Notes under the pieces: model-generated
What the model was told of the DNA's origin: nothing
Seen by the model: the letters and a program-made list of their open reading frames with translations, nothing else
The model's database searches: none
Assembly: GCA_951213105.1 (NCBI GenBank)
Contig: OX578152.1
Coordinates: 71,680,680-71,744,679 of the forward strand
Direction: 5' to 3'
DNA: 64,000 bases
DNA from: Amaurobius ferox
Lineage: Eukaryota > Arthropoda > Arachnida > Araneae > Amaurobiidae
Part shown: positions 35,001 through 45,333 of the stretch, one piece after another
How positions within the stretch are numbered: the stretch's first letter is position 1
Layout: each line of letters starts with the position of its first letter
Made by a program: the position numbers and the translations under genes

Positions 35001-35574
35001 TAGTATTACCTGTATCTGTATTATTTAAGTATATCAGGCGCTTATTAAGAGTCCGAGCAAAAGCGGGTTATTCGTTCTAGTTTCTAATAAAATTCTTCAT
35101 CTCTTATTGCAAACCAACGATCAATTGCCTACTGCAAGTACATACAAAACTGAAGTATAATGGGCATAGTTTTATTTCGAGAACCAGTTACAATCCACTT
35201 CCTGAAAGAATGTTGTGAAAACCAATAAAAGTTTGGTTTTTATCATGTAGACTAAGCAGGAAACGAGTGATTTCAAATGCTATTCCTGACAAAAATAGTA
35301 TCTTTGGAAACAACGTGACTGTTGAGAAATGAAAGTACATTTTCGAGGAGAATTGATTTTCTGGAGTATATGGGATTTAGGTGAACAGGGGGAATGATTG
35401 GGATAGTTTTGACCCCCCGTCAACGAGAAGCATTTCACTCTGCTTTATGTTTTGTTATTTATTTACTCTTTTGTGCGCTTTTGTACAGCTAGGATTTAAT
35501 TTATCATTCTTTGCAATACTCAGTACATGTATAGGGTATCAGTGGCGTTCACAGGAAAGAAAATTGGGGCGTTA
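32080..35574 (+). repeat. duplicated block L, copy L2
   Basis: Collinear with L1 and ending immediately before the TA target of TcB (TTATA at 35572-35576). Relative to L1 it has many small indels. It shares the tandemly doubled LINE module (32945 and 33565). Because L1 and L2 both end at a Tc1-like element in the same orientation and place, the transposon was present before the block duplicated. Confidence 0.85.
32945..34760 (+). pseudogene. non-LTR retrotransposon reverse-transcriptase relic in L2
   Basis: This is the same relic as in L1: VVLTITDPFLLFLRLLKFSN is an off-frame shadow of the NYRPIS region near 33090-33150, and a second module starts at 33565. The downstream SKAFDS-like stretch (about 33935-33975) and LLAKS-like segment are shifted by indels. 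Coding capacity is nil. The doubled structure is shared with L1 and with 57535-59515. Confidence 0.65.
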
Positions 35575-37135
35575 TACACTCATTGATGTCCGGCCACACA
35601 TATAGCTACAGTAAGCCTTCGGGTCTGTCGTGTGCTCGGGGTTTTTTACACTCATTGCTGTAAAATTTTGCGCATCAAGAAGTTATTGAGGGATAGTAGC
35701 AGAACTTGGCATGGAGATACGTATCAGCCAGTTATGCAAATGATTAGAAATACAGCGTGATTGCGCATTGTGTAATGCCACCAAAGGGCGCTGAGCTTTG
35801 TTCCCCCTGGCACCGAAAAAATGTACGCAGAGCCTTTTTGTTTGTATTTAATCTGTTCCAGTGAGCCGTTTTTTTATTATTGATGCCGTTACGCCGCTAT
35901 CGAAGATAACATGATCAGCAGTCAGAGCTCGAGAGGAGAAGAATCATCGGGATGATGGAAGTCGGGTGGTCAGCTCGGTCAGTAGCCCACCACCTAGGTC
36001 GTTCTGACTTTACTGTGAGGAGGGTTCGGGACCAGTGGACGAGAGAGAGGTCGCATACAGGGCGGTTAGGGTCAGGACGCCTTCGGCAGACCAATAGCCG
36101 AGAAGACCGTCACATCATCCGGCACATAAGCACAGACCGAAATGGAACTGCATCATTGTTCGCCATCCGGACACAGGCAGCACCTTCACATCCGGACACA
36201 GGGGGCCCTGTGTCTGTCCGTACTATCGCAAGGCGCCTAGCTGAAGGACATTTGGTATCGCGGCGAACATAACGTGTGTTGCCAATGGCACCCACTCACG
36301 CTCGTCTCCGTTTGGAGTGATGTTGAGCTCGAAGGAATTGGACCCCAACCGAATGAAACTAGGTCTTCTTCAGCGACGAATCGAGATTCAATTTGGGCAG
36401 TGATAGCAGACGTGTACGTGTGTGGAGGCCCCGTGGTGAACGCCTCAATCCTACCTTTGTTTTACAAAGGCATACCCCTCCCACAGCTGGTGTGAGGGTA
36501 TGGAGTGCCATCGCATTCGACACACAGTTACCTCTAATATTGATTCACTGAACCATGATAGCCCAGAGGTACGTTGGTGACATCCTTCACCACACGTTGA
36601 AGACCCAGAACGTCTGACTCACCCGAGGGCTTGAGTAGCTATTTGGGCGGCCGAGCTTTATCCACATGTGTTGCCACTCATAGCAGGGCTCCCAGAAGGC
36701 ATTTTTCAACAGGAAAATGCCCGAATACACATAGCAGGGGTGTCACAGGCATGCCTCCACCACATTAGCACCCTTCCCAGGCCTGTCCAACCCCCAGATT
36801 TGTCACTGACAGAACATGTTTTGGAACACTTAGGACGGAAAATTGAACAGCTTACGAGTTTGGTCGAACTAGAGGCGCGATTACAACTGTGGAATGAGAT
36901 GACGCAGGACACAATACTGGACCTGAATGCCCGCCCGTATCGCATCGTGTATTCACTCTAAAGGTGGCCCAACAGGGTACTAGAACTTCCATTCATTTGT
37001 AGTTTTTCCTGTATAAATGATCCTTTTGCTTTGATTTTGTAATTACTTACTTATATCATATATTATTAACGTTATATATTACTTATATAATATATAACGT
37101 TACACTCACATATATAAAATTTTGTTCGATTCTTG
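35575..37135 (+). pseudogene. Tc1-like transposon, copy TcB
   Basis: It begins at TA then CACTCATTG (35575-35585), where a 61-bp tail insertion splits the terminal repeat. The transposase relic runs from about 35952: MMEVGWSARSVAHHLGRSDF, TVRRVRDQWTRERSHTGR (helix-turn-helix and GRPR-like linker), then frameshifts, FFSDESRFNLGS with the first catalytic Asp (about 36370), and GIFQQENARIHIA where the second catalytic Asp of the usual QQDNARPH is Glu (36713-36715). PDLSLTEHVLEHLG follows with the final Glu kept. An inverted tail insertion of about 60 bp (near 36600-36660) breaks the core. The 3' terminal repeat is lost at a junction with TcC flank. Inactive. Confidence 0.85.
35586..35646 (+). 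mobile_element. 61-bp tail-only insertion inside the TcB terminal repeat
   Basis: TACACTCATTG occurs at 35575-35585 and 35647-35657. The 61 bp between carry CCTTCGGGTCTGTCGTGTGC, the tail stem-loop and flank shared with SINEs and LINE, and end in a T run. The same terminal repeat in TcC holds a 795-bp LINE insertion starting four bases further on, so the two could also be one event followed by deletion in TcB. Confidence 0.75.
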
Positions 37136-37168
37136 AAACTCTGCACAAGAAAGAAAATTGTGGTGTTA

Positions 37169-37993
37169 TACACTCATTGCCATTCAAAATTTACATTTAC
37201 ATTCAAAATTTCAAAATTCCTTCCACTCGTTGATCCTAACTTATTAATTTCTAAACAATTCCTTACTTATTTTTTAACGGGCCACGGCCCCTTTTTGGAC
37301 TACTTATATTTTTTCAAACACAAATCTACTTCTAATTGTACGTGCAACGCCTACGGTGATGCAGATCATTTCATCGTCTCTTGTCCCCTCACCCTTTCTT
37401 CTCACCTCTCTCGATCCTCTGATGCTAACTCTGCGGCCTGGTTTTCCAGGGTTCTCAAAAACAATTCTTCAATATCAAAAATTAAAAATTGCATCCTCGC
37501 CGCTCGAGAAATCTCAAACAAAATTACCTGATCAATTTGGGAGTTTAGTTCCCCCTTGGTCTGTTAATTATCCCACTGCTCCCTTTCACATACTTGTATA
37601 TACATTGTCTGTTTTAAATCATCTATAAATATCATCTATAAAAATCATCTGTTAACTTATCATTTTTTCAAATCCCCACCTCCTCACTTCTATATTCCCC
37701 ACTTAAGGCTCCAAGTGACTTGGATTATTTTGTGTCCTGCAGACTGATCGTGTTTTGTATTTTATGTCTGTATTTGCCGTGTACTAATTTTCTATGTCAA
37801 TTATTTGTTCTCACTCCATCAAAATGGATAATTTGTACTCTGTAACCTTTTGAATTTTTAATAAACGCTTGCGGATCGTCGGTTGGTGACCGTGGGAGTT
37901 GGCTTCCGCTGACTCCTTCTCCCAGCCACACAAACAGCTACCATAAACCCTCGGGTTGGTCGTCTGGTCTGGGCTTTCTACACTCATTGCCAT
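37169..37993 (+). mobile_element. 5'-truncated LINE inserted in the TcC terminal repeat
   Basis: Exact 15-bp repeats TACACTCATTGCCAT at 37169-37183 and 37979-37993 bracket 795 bp. The first third encodes the end of a LINE ORF2. The rest is 3' untranslated sequence ending GTTGGTGACCGTGGGAGTTG, a spacer, and CCCTCGGGTTGGTCGTCTGG then TCTGGG. This tail matches the SINE and tail-only insertions, so it is a candidate for the LINE whose machinery moves them. The target duplication and 5' truncation are the signature of target-primed reverse transcription. Confidence 0.88.
37193..37531 (+). pseudogene. LINE ORF2 C-terminus with CCHC-type motif, 5' truncated
   Basis: The frame is open to its stop at 37529-37531. 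It reads FLTGHGPFLDYLYFFKHKST, then CTCNAYGDADHFIVSCP, a C-x-C-x8-H-x4-C arrangement like the zinc-knuckle-like motif at the end of ORF2 in jockey, I and R1 type LINEs, and closes with a helical, basic segment. The LTGHGPF motif is typical of the linker before that motif, from memory of the family. RT and endonuclease are absent by truncation. No obvious disabling mutation lies within the remaining 110 codons, suggesting a fairly recent insertion. Confidence 0.75.
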
Positions 37994-38950
37994 ACAATTT
38001 TGCGCACCAAGAAGTAGTTGTGGGATAGTAGAAACTTGGCATGAATGTACGTGTAAGAAGTAACGCAAATGATTAGAAATACAGTGTAATTGAGCATTGC
38101 GTAATGCCACCCGAGAGCGTTGAACTTCGTTTCCCTGCCGCAGAAAAAAGGTACGCAGAGGCTTTTTGCATGTATTTAATCTGCTGCAGTGAGCCGCTTT
38201 TTCATTAGGGATGCCGTTAGCCGCTATCGAAGACAATATAATCAGCAATCATAGTTCGAGAGGGGAAGAATCACCGGGATGATGGAAGCCGCGTGGTCAG
38301 CTCGGCCAGTAGCCCATCACATAAGCCGTTCTGACTTTACTGTGAGGAGGATTTGGGACCAGTGGACGAGAGATAGGTCGCATACACGGTGGCCAGGCCC
38401 AGGACGCCGTCGGCACACCAATAGCCGAGAAGATCGTCACATCACCCGACACGCAAGCTCAGACCGAAATGGAACTGCATTATTGTTCGCCATCCGGGCA
38501 CAGGCAGCACCTTTACATCCGGACACAGGGGGTCTTGTGTCTGTCCGTACCATCGCGAGGCTCCTAGCTGAAGGACATTTGGTATTGCGGCGCCAATTAC
38601 GTGTGCTGCCAATGGCACCCACTCACCGTCACCTCCGTTTGGAGTGGCGTTGCGCTCGACGTGATTGGATCGCAACCGAATGGAACTAGGTGGTTTTCAG
38701 CGATGAATTGAGATTCAATTTGGGCAGTGATGACAACCGTGTACGTTTGTGAAGGCCCCGTTGTGAAATCAATCCTACCTTCCTGATCTCAATCCTACCT
38801 TCGCTTTACAGCAGCACACCCCTCGCACAACTAGTGTGATGGTATTGGGTGCCGTCGCATTCGACACCCGTGGCTCAGGAGCCAGTAGCCCACCACCTAA
38901 TATTGATCCACGGAGCCATGTTAGCCCAGCGGTACGTTGGTGACATCCTT

Positions 38951-39037
38951 CAGCCACACGTTGAAGATCCAGACCGTCCGACTCACCCGAGGGCTTGAGT
39001 AGACATTTGGACTGCCGAGTTTCAGTCACATGTGTTG
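38951..39037 (-). mobile_element. about 59-bp tail-only insertion in TcC transposase (also in TcB near 36590-36675)
   Basis: The transposase reading is broken between CAGCCACACGTTG (38951-38963) and CAGTCACATGTGTTGCC (39023-39039), which are near-duplicates. Between them lie 59 bp with inverted tail sequence CCAGACCGTCCGACTCACCC and GAGGG. TcB has the same insertion at the same codon, so it predates the split of TcB and TcC. Confidence 0.75.
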
Positions 39038-39514
39038 CCACTCATAGCAGGGCTCCCAGGAGGCATTTTTCAACAGGACAATGTTTAGTCACACATAGCA
39101 AGAGTGTCACAGGAATGCCTCTACCACATTACCTCACTTCCCTGCCCTGCACAACCCCCAGATTTGTTACCAATCGAATATGTCTGGGAACAAATTGGAC
39201 AGCCTACGAGTTTGGCCGAACTAGAGGCGCGATTACAACTGTGGAATGAGATGACGCAGGACACAATACGGGAACTGAATGCCTCAATGCCCGCCCGTAT
39301 CGCATCGTGTATGCACGCTAGAGGTGGCCCAACAGGGTACTAGAACCTCCATTCATTTGTTGTTTTTCCTGCATAAATGATCCTTTTGCTTTGATTTTCT
39401 AATCACTTATATCAAAGAAAGTGATTACATATATGAAATCACTCACATATATTAAATTTTGTTCGATTCTGACAACTTTTTCTTGGTGCGCATATTTTTA
39501 TGGCAATGAGTGTA

Positions 39515-40666
39515 TAATTTTTTAGTATATAAAACCGAATTAAGTATACTAATGAGATTCACGGGCATTCTGCCCTTAAGTAATTTTATAAACAGTTTTT
39601 ATCATGTGTTATCGACTATAATAATAGAGAACACTCAATCCTCGTCTGCGTAACCACAAAACAGATGGAGGTATTATAATATCCACTGTTGCAAATAAAT
39701 TAAAAATGAGTCCTATATCCAGCTTCGTTTTTAGTATCTGATGTCATACATAACATAGAACTTTAGAATACTGCTCTTTTAATATAAATAAGTTTACTAT
39801 GAGTGGGAAGCGTCCTCCTCCGAGAAAATATTGAACTGAATTCTTGTTGGCAATTATTAATATCTTTAATTATTACTATTTACAACAAGTGAGTAAACAT
39901 TAGTCCTTATAAAACTGTGCAGGAATTTTAAATATACTACATTGTAAAGTCTCAGTTTGACCCGCATATCTCCTACTCTCCAGTCAATGCTTTATCCACT
40001 AAGCTAAGACGATGGTCTTTTTTTCTATAGTTGAAGTAGACTTTTTAATCTCCTTTAATCTCAGATCAAAATGAAACTACTTATCCTGAAAATATTTCAT
40101 ATTCATTTATTTTTTTATACAGGACAATATCTGCTCATCTTACCAGTCGTGAATTCAAAATAGCTGGCATAAATCAAAGGTGCTATAGAAATATTGAATT
40201 TAGTACACTTAGGACTATAGTAATCCGCTGTATTTAATGAGAAGGTTCCAGCTGATCGGACATGCTTGAAAAGAACTGAAGTCCTTGTCGGGACTCAAAC
40301 CATGTTTTGTTTTATGCTTTAGAAGGCTTGTGAAGAATTGGGTTTCGAGAAAACCCCCACTAAGTTTTGTTTGTGACCGACTTCCTATCCTGCTGAGCAT
40401 TTCCATGTGATGATTCTGCAGAATGGTGCCAAGATGATCAATTAAGGAAACAAACATCGCGTGATCGTACCTGAGTGACTCGCTTTGTAAATCTGAGTTC
40501 TTTGAAGGTTGGGCACAGCCTGTAAGTAATGATACCAGAACATAAGGAGACCTTTTAATCAGTTTCATGTATCACTACTTAGCCATGTTAGTCATGTTTT
40601 GATGAATTTTTTTTTAAAGATAAAAGCTTCTCCCTTATCTTTTTTGAAATTTTTTTTTTTACTTTT
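39515..40666. other. AT-rich DNA, no supported gene
   Basis: A minus-strand frame of 117 codons (40215-40568) begins MKLIKRSPYVLVSLLTGCAQ and is fairly polar, without motifs I recognise. It has neither splice-site support nor a paralogue in the window, so I do not call it a gene. It is the longest unexplained frame outside repeats and could be a relic exon. The rest shows no features. Confidence 0.4.
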
Positions 40667-41261
40667 TCGAACTCATTTATTAACACTTTACAATAGAGTT
40701 GAAAGGTGTTGATGAATTTTCTCATTCTGTCTGTCTGTCGGTCTGTCCATCCGTTCGCACGATAACTGCCGTAAAAATGACTTTATCATAATGGAATTTT
40801 TGTTGTTGAGACAGTCTTTGGAACATATGGGACTGTAGATGAATGATATCACCCAGTTAGTTTTGGATTGAAACCGGATTGGAAAAGATTCTTATCGGAT
40901 TCTTATCGGATCTAATAGTTAAACATTTTTTACGCAAAGTTAAAATTCACAAATTGTTTCGAAAATTTTATGAAATATTCAAATTATCCCATAAAATATA
41001 TATTAAAAATTTCAGCAATATATGTTCCATAGTTTTTGAAATAAAAATTAAAATATTAAGGACACCCATATAATACGAAGAGGTCTCGTGACCCACTTCA
41101 AAATGAAATATGGCATCCATTTTTTTCCCAGAGTAAAAATCGTGATTTTAAAGATATTTAAATTTATATTTATTGTTGCATCCGTCCTAAAACCGTTTTA
41201 TTTTTGCGTGTTTTTTGTGCATTTATATTCTGCGCCAATACAGTAACAATATTTTTGGGTT
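40667..41261 (+). repeat. dispersed element R1, plus-strand copy
   Basis: Sequence from TTAACACTTTACAATAGAGT, through a GTCTGTCTGTCGGTCTGTCC tract and CGATAACTGCCGTAAAAATG, to CATCCGTCCTAAAACCG and GTTTAAATGATC. The inverted copy is at about 4085-4715. The GTCT microsatellite followed by a TAACTGCCGT-like motif is common in dispersed non-coding arthropod elements, but I cannot name the family. No ORF with motifs is present. Confidence 0.7.
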
Positions 41262-43205
41262 TAAATGATCAGCAAACTTTCATTATTTCTGCAACGAAGC
41301 CTAATTTTAATGTATGCAGAATGTAAACAAGTGATTATAAGATAAGTTGTATTGCTGAATATTTTTCACGAAAATTTATTTAACTTTTGAGTTCGGAATA
41401 ACTGTGCATAAATGAAATATTTGCTGATTTTACATACAGAGCCAGACAATTTATATTTCTATGACGTCAATTGAATAAAGTACATTTTTTTTTGATGAGG
41501 ATTTAGGTTTCCAAGTATAAAAAATTATTTTAGGACTGTGATAATTTAAGATATATCAGCGCTGAATATATCGCATTTTAGAGATGTTTAAAAAATTTTC
41601 ATTTCAGTTGGAAAGTGTTTCATAATTAATGCTTTATGCGTGATTGATCTTTCTTGTTTGATGTAAACGAAAAATGGATCTAAGTGATAAAGATCAGTGG
41701 CACCTCTTCCTGCCCAGCAGACGCCTTATGCAATGAATTACCGACAGAATAGTATTTTATAGTTCAAATGATCCCCACAAAGCACAGAGGATATGATGCA
41801 AATACTTTTATTATTTTTTCTTATGTTTGAAAAATAGTGGATTGATGACTTATAGTCCTGCAGATATGCACATATATTAAATCAGAATAATAAGAGTATC
41901 AGTGTAATTGTATCATAATCATTTGTCTTTCAATAGAACATTTTCACAATAAGTACAATCGATATTTTAAATATTCAAAATCCTGGATTATTGAATATAA
42001 TTTTATGTGAAGAGTAATTATGTGCAAGTTTGAAACGTTTTCCCCACCTTTTCTCTATAGAAATATAAATTAACAATAAGAATTGAAAACCATGCGTCTA
42101 CACAGATAAATAATTTGTAGAGCTTTATGATTTATAGAGCTTTGTAGAGCTTCAGGATTTGTAGATCTTTGTAGAACTTTTTGTAGAGTTTTTGTAGAAT
42201 TTTTGCTTCTGTAGAACTTTACCCTTGTAGCGCTTTTAAAGAGCTATAAACTATTGACTTACTATTTCTAGCCATCGTTTTTGGTTTTCGAAATATAAGC
42301 ATTACAAACTTCATTCTTTATCTTCTTCAATTTAATCGTCTTCAATTTGACATTTTAATCTTCTTCAATTTGACATTTTAATTTCATTCAATTTGACAAG
42401 ATCATTGCTCAAAAACTGTGGGAGCTTGAGAAAAACGCATTATTTATCTAGAAATTAGATTTTTTACTGAGCACTTTTGTCGCTTATTGTTTCTATCTAT
42501 CTTTTATAGTTTAGAAGATAATTTGCAAAGTGAAACAAAAATCCTTCGGAGTTTTTATGTAAAAAAATACTTATACTAAAATATTAAAATAATTTTTATA
42601 TTTTCATATGTGGTTTATTTTTAACGAAAAAAGTGCAAATTGATTATATTTTTATGTATTAGATTCAGAGATATAAGCGTACAAAGTGTTTACAATTTTA
42701 GTAACACTCCGATTTCAGTCGGATAAATGATTCAGTTAAATTAATGTTTTATTGAATTATATAAATTTTTAATTAGGCATTTGCATGCATTTGTTTATGA
42801 ATTTTTTTTATTATTTATTTATTTTAGTATGATTAAGATACTCTTAAATTATTATGTGCTGTATTTTATTATCAAATGCATTTTATCTTTTCGTCACATC
42901 ATAACAAACATTAACGTTAACACAGTCTCAAAAATGTTTTATAATTCTACAATTTTATTTTTGCAAAATTCATAATATGTAATACACGTATAAGCGTGAA
43001 ATTAAAGATAAGCATGAACGCCTCAATATTTACATATTACTCATCGTAAAATTATACATTCATTTGAAATTTAAAATAAAAATACTGCGTATATAACCTC
43101 ATGCAAATTAGAAATTTCGATAAGAAAACAGCAAATATCATTTTACACTTTTATGTGATGTAAGAACTTTAAATATGCTTGGCTAGGTTTTCGAAAAACT
43201 TAAAT
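41262..43205 (+). repeat. duplicated block E, copy E2
   Basis: Matches E1 from TTTCTGCAACGAAGCCTAAT (41286) to about GTGATGTAAGAAC (43155) in the same orientation and order, including the GTAGAGCTTT-type short repeats (42115-42230) and the CTTCAATTTGACATTTTAAT repeats (42326-42400). Small frames in it correspond to equally meaningless frames in E1. Confidence 0.85.
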
Positions 43206-44219
43206 TAATGGCTGGTAGTGACCATTTTTCAGAAAACGACGCTATTGAAACAAATGAGCGACGTTGTTTAAGTTGTTTTGTAAATTAATCTGTTGAATGA
43301 CGTTGTTTTAGTTACGTTGACGTTGTTTGTTTTGAATCCTTTGCACTCACATTCGATTTTTCAGTTTATATTCATGTCTTATGATGCTATGTATCACTCC
43401 CAAAAATGTCATTTAATTATATTGAACAGTTGTTGAGAAATCAGTGTTTTTGTGTATGTAAAGATAATTTTGGATATCAGTGTAGATATCTCTCTATATT
43501 AAAAAAAATTAGTTGCTGCTCTCGCCGCCGCCGTTTGACAAATTTCTCATTTCTCGAGATTCTTTGCTTCGCACAACAAAAACTATTGCATATAAATATA
43601 TGAAATTTGGTACACTTATAGAAAAAGTTTTGGGGAATACGCTCAAATAAACATTTTTTCTTATATATTGTAATTTAAAAACATTTAATGTCAATGTCAA
43701 AGACAAAATATTTGAGCTGCGAGTTCGCGTCCTGGATAGACTAACAATAGCAAGACCACGAATTTTTTCAGGGAGGTACCACCTACATGGGTGAATTTTT
43801 GCAGGATGGAGCGCCTTTTTTTAATGTCGATGTAATTTTTGAGATGTTTTACTTTTTATGCACTTCTGAAGTGAACTTTTTTTTTTTGTATCGACGCGTC
43901 TAGCGATTTCTTTGTCGCGTACGGTAAAAATTATTCCATACAAAAATATGAAATTTGGTACTTTTTTAGAGAAATAATAGGGTAACACGCTAAAATAAAC
44001 AATTTATCGTTTTAAACTTTATTTCGGCATGAAATAGTTTGCGAATCGAGCTCATGATTAAGAAATACATTTTTTGGATTCCCTGGGCTAAGAAAAATCC
44101 CTGCCTTTCCCTCCTGCGGAAAATAGGCGGGGATAGAAAAGATATTTTTGAAAGTAGAATTTTTAGTAAAGATAGATATGAAGCGAGCTCTGCGAGCGCA
44201 GCGAGTAGGAGGCGAAGCC
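43206..44219. other. repeat-like DNA into which the copia element inserted
   Basis: Two related stretches begin ATATGAAATTTGGTAC at about 43597 and 43947 and continue with GCTCAAATAAACA / GCTAAAATAAACA, a direct repeat with a period of about 350 bp. A GC-rich stretch GAGCGCAGCGAGTAGGAGGC at 44194-44213 leads into the palindrome AGGAGGCGAAGCCTCCT, at whose right edge the LTR element sits. It looks like part of another dispersed element. No gene is seen. Confidence 0.5.
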
Positions 44220-44224
44220 TCCTG

Positions 44225-44715
44225 TGTTAGAAATAAATGATCTCTCCTCGCTACGGAAGACAGACAAATCCAAAAACACTGACTCTCGCCTTTCCGCCAG
44301 AAAAGGAATGTGTTTACATCGTGTGATCTGCGCGCGCATCATAAGACACTACCGGTACACTTACGAACTGAAGTTCTGCTCTGTGTTGTTGATGTTTCGA
44401 ATGATGTCGGAGCAAAATGCTTGTTTCTTTTCTATGTAATTTTAAATGCAGAATCTAATTAAATAATATTTTTCTTTCAATCAAGCGCAATTATTCCTGA
44501 CATCAAGATGGTAACCAAACACAATAAAATGATATTTCTTTTAAGACTTTAGGGGAAAAGAAGTCAAATTGCCCTACGCCCTTCACACAGAAAGGTAAGC
44601 ATTTTACCTTATTATAATTATGCTGTTGATAAAGTAAAATGATAATAACATATTTTCTCATTGGTGAGCCAGAGTGCCATTACCTCTGCACAACCGAGCT
44701 CCTATATTTTTATCA
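44225..44715 (+). repeat. 5' LTR of the copia element
   Basis: 491 bp, TGTTAGAAATAAATG to TATTTTTATCA. It should contain promoter, transcription start and polyadenylation signals. AATAAA occurs at 44523-44528 and an AT-rich TTAAATAATATTTTTC lies at about 44457-44474. The functional start site cannot be fixed by eye. A 71-codon frame inside is repeated in the 3' LTR and is not a gene. Confidence 0.97.
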
Positions 44716-44729
44716 GATTATGAGACTGA
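44716..44729 (+). promoter_or_regulatory. primer-binding site, complementary to tRNA-Met anticodon arm
   Basis: GATTATGAGACTGA directly abuts the LTR. Its complement, TCAGTCTCATAATC, is what I recall of the anticodon stem-loop of elongator tRNA-Met (CAT anticodon). Copia of Drosophila is primed by an internal fragment of initiator tRNA-Met. The match here suggests the same half-tRNA mode with a different tRNA-Met. Confidence 0.7.
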
Positions 44730-45009
44730 AGTCGTTGCCTGTCTCGCTAGAGAAATTGGTACTAACAAAATAAAATAGAAGCATTTTCATGAACAATAAA
44801 ATTATTATTTGAAGAAGGGCATAAGCATAAGTAACCGAAAAGAAAATTGATATACAAATATATCACTATTATTTTTCATTCCCCATTGACTTCGTAAAAA
44901 ACTTCCAAACCGAAAGTGATTTTTTTTACGGAATAAGATAAAAAGAAATATCGCACTGCAAATAAAAAAAAAGGAAAATATTTCTCAAGGAAACTAAAAA
45001 TAAAATATA
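44730..45009 (+). other. copia leader between primer-binding site and gag start
   Basis: This is the untranslated leader of an LTR element, A-rich towards its end (AAATAAAAAAAAAGGAAAAT). It would be expected to hold packaging signals. None can be identified by eye. Confidence 0.7.
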
Positions 45010-45333
45010 ATGGCATCTATCAAGGAAAGTCACTTGATTGAAAAATTAAACCAGGGTAACTACTCCAATTGGAAATTCAAAATGGAAATGACGTTATTGA
45101 ATAAGGAATTATCAGAAACGATAACCGAAGTGGCTCCTGACCCAATTACCGACGAATGGCAGAAAAAAGATAGAAAAGCCAGAGCGCTCATAAATTTATG
45201 TATAGACGATTCCCAAATCGTTCACGTCAAAATTTCACCACGGCGCGCGATACATGGAATGCGCTTCGTGCAATACACGAAAGAACAAATTTATCCAGCA
45301 AGCTATACCTTTTACGAAAGTTGTACAGTATAA
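45010..45333 (+). pseudogene. copia gag N-terminal part, cut off by a frame break
   Basis: The first ATG of the internal region opens a frame with KLNQGNYSNWKFKMEMTLLN and ARALINLCIDDSQIVHV, the conserved N-terminal gag block of copia elements. Homology leaves this frame at about 45229-45232, within a short A run, and continues in the frame that stays open to 48974. Beyond that point the remaining residues to the stop at 45333 are out of register. The change falls inside gag, not at a gag-pol border, and the site lacks the canonical slippery heptamer in the upstream frame. A one-base indel is therefore likelier than programmed frameshifting. Sequencing error is also possible. Confidence 0.85.

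Larger units (their letters stand above)
37171..39512 (+). pseudogene. Tc1-like transposon, copy TcC, both termini present
   Basis: The left terminal repeat CACTCATTGCCAT after TA (37169-37170) and right ATGGCAATGAGTG before TA (39513-39514) define an element of about 1.53 kb once the LINE insertion and its duplication are discounted, a normal Tc1 size. The transposase runs from 38279 (MMEAAWSARPVAHHISRSDF), through TVRRIWDQWTRDRSHTRW and RTIARLLAEGHL, to a stop at about 38687. FSDELRFNLGSDDNRVR (first Asp), GGIFQQDNV followed by a stop (second Asp), and LLPIEYVWEQIGQ (final Glu) lie in other frames. The C-terminus ends MPARIASCMHARGGPTGY at 39343. Inactive through stops, frameshifts and insertions. 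Confidence 0.88.

Noticed and set aside
40215..40568. 117-codon minus-strand frame
   Set aside because: No recognised domain, no paralogue and no splice context. Kept only as a note because it is the longest frame outside identified repeats.
44224..44439. 71-codon frame in the 5' LTR, repeated as 81 codons at 48971-49216
   Set aside because: It lies in the LTR in both places and is duplicated only because LTRs are. No family has a gene there.
45221..45240. Programmed frameshift within gag
   Set aside because: The A-run and T-run site does not form a canonical slippery heptamer in the upstream frame, and it lies well inside gag and not at a gag-pol boundary. A simple indel is preferred.
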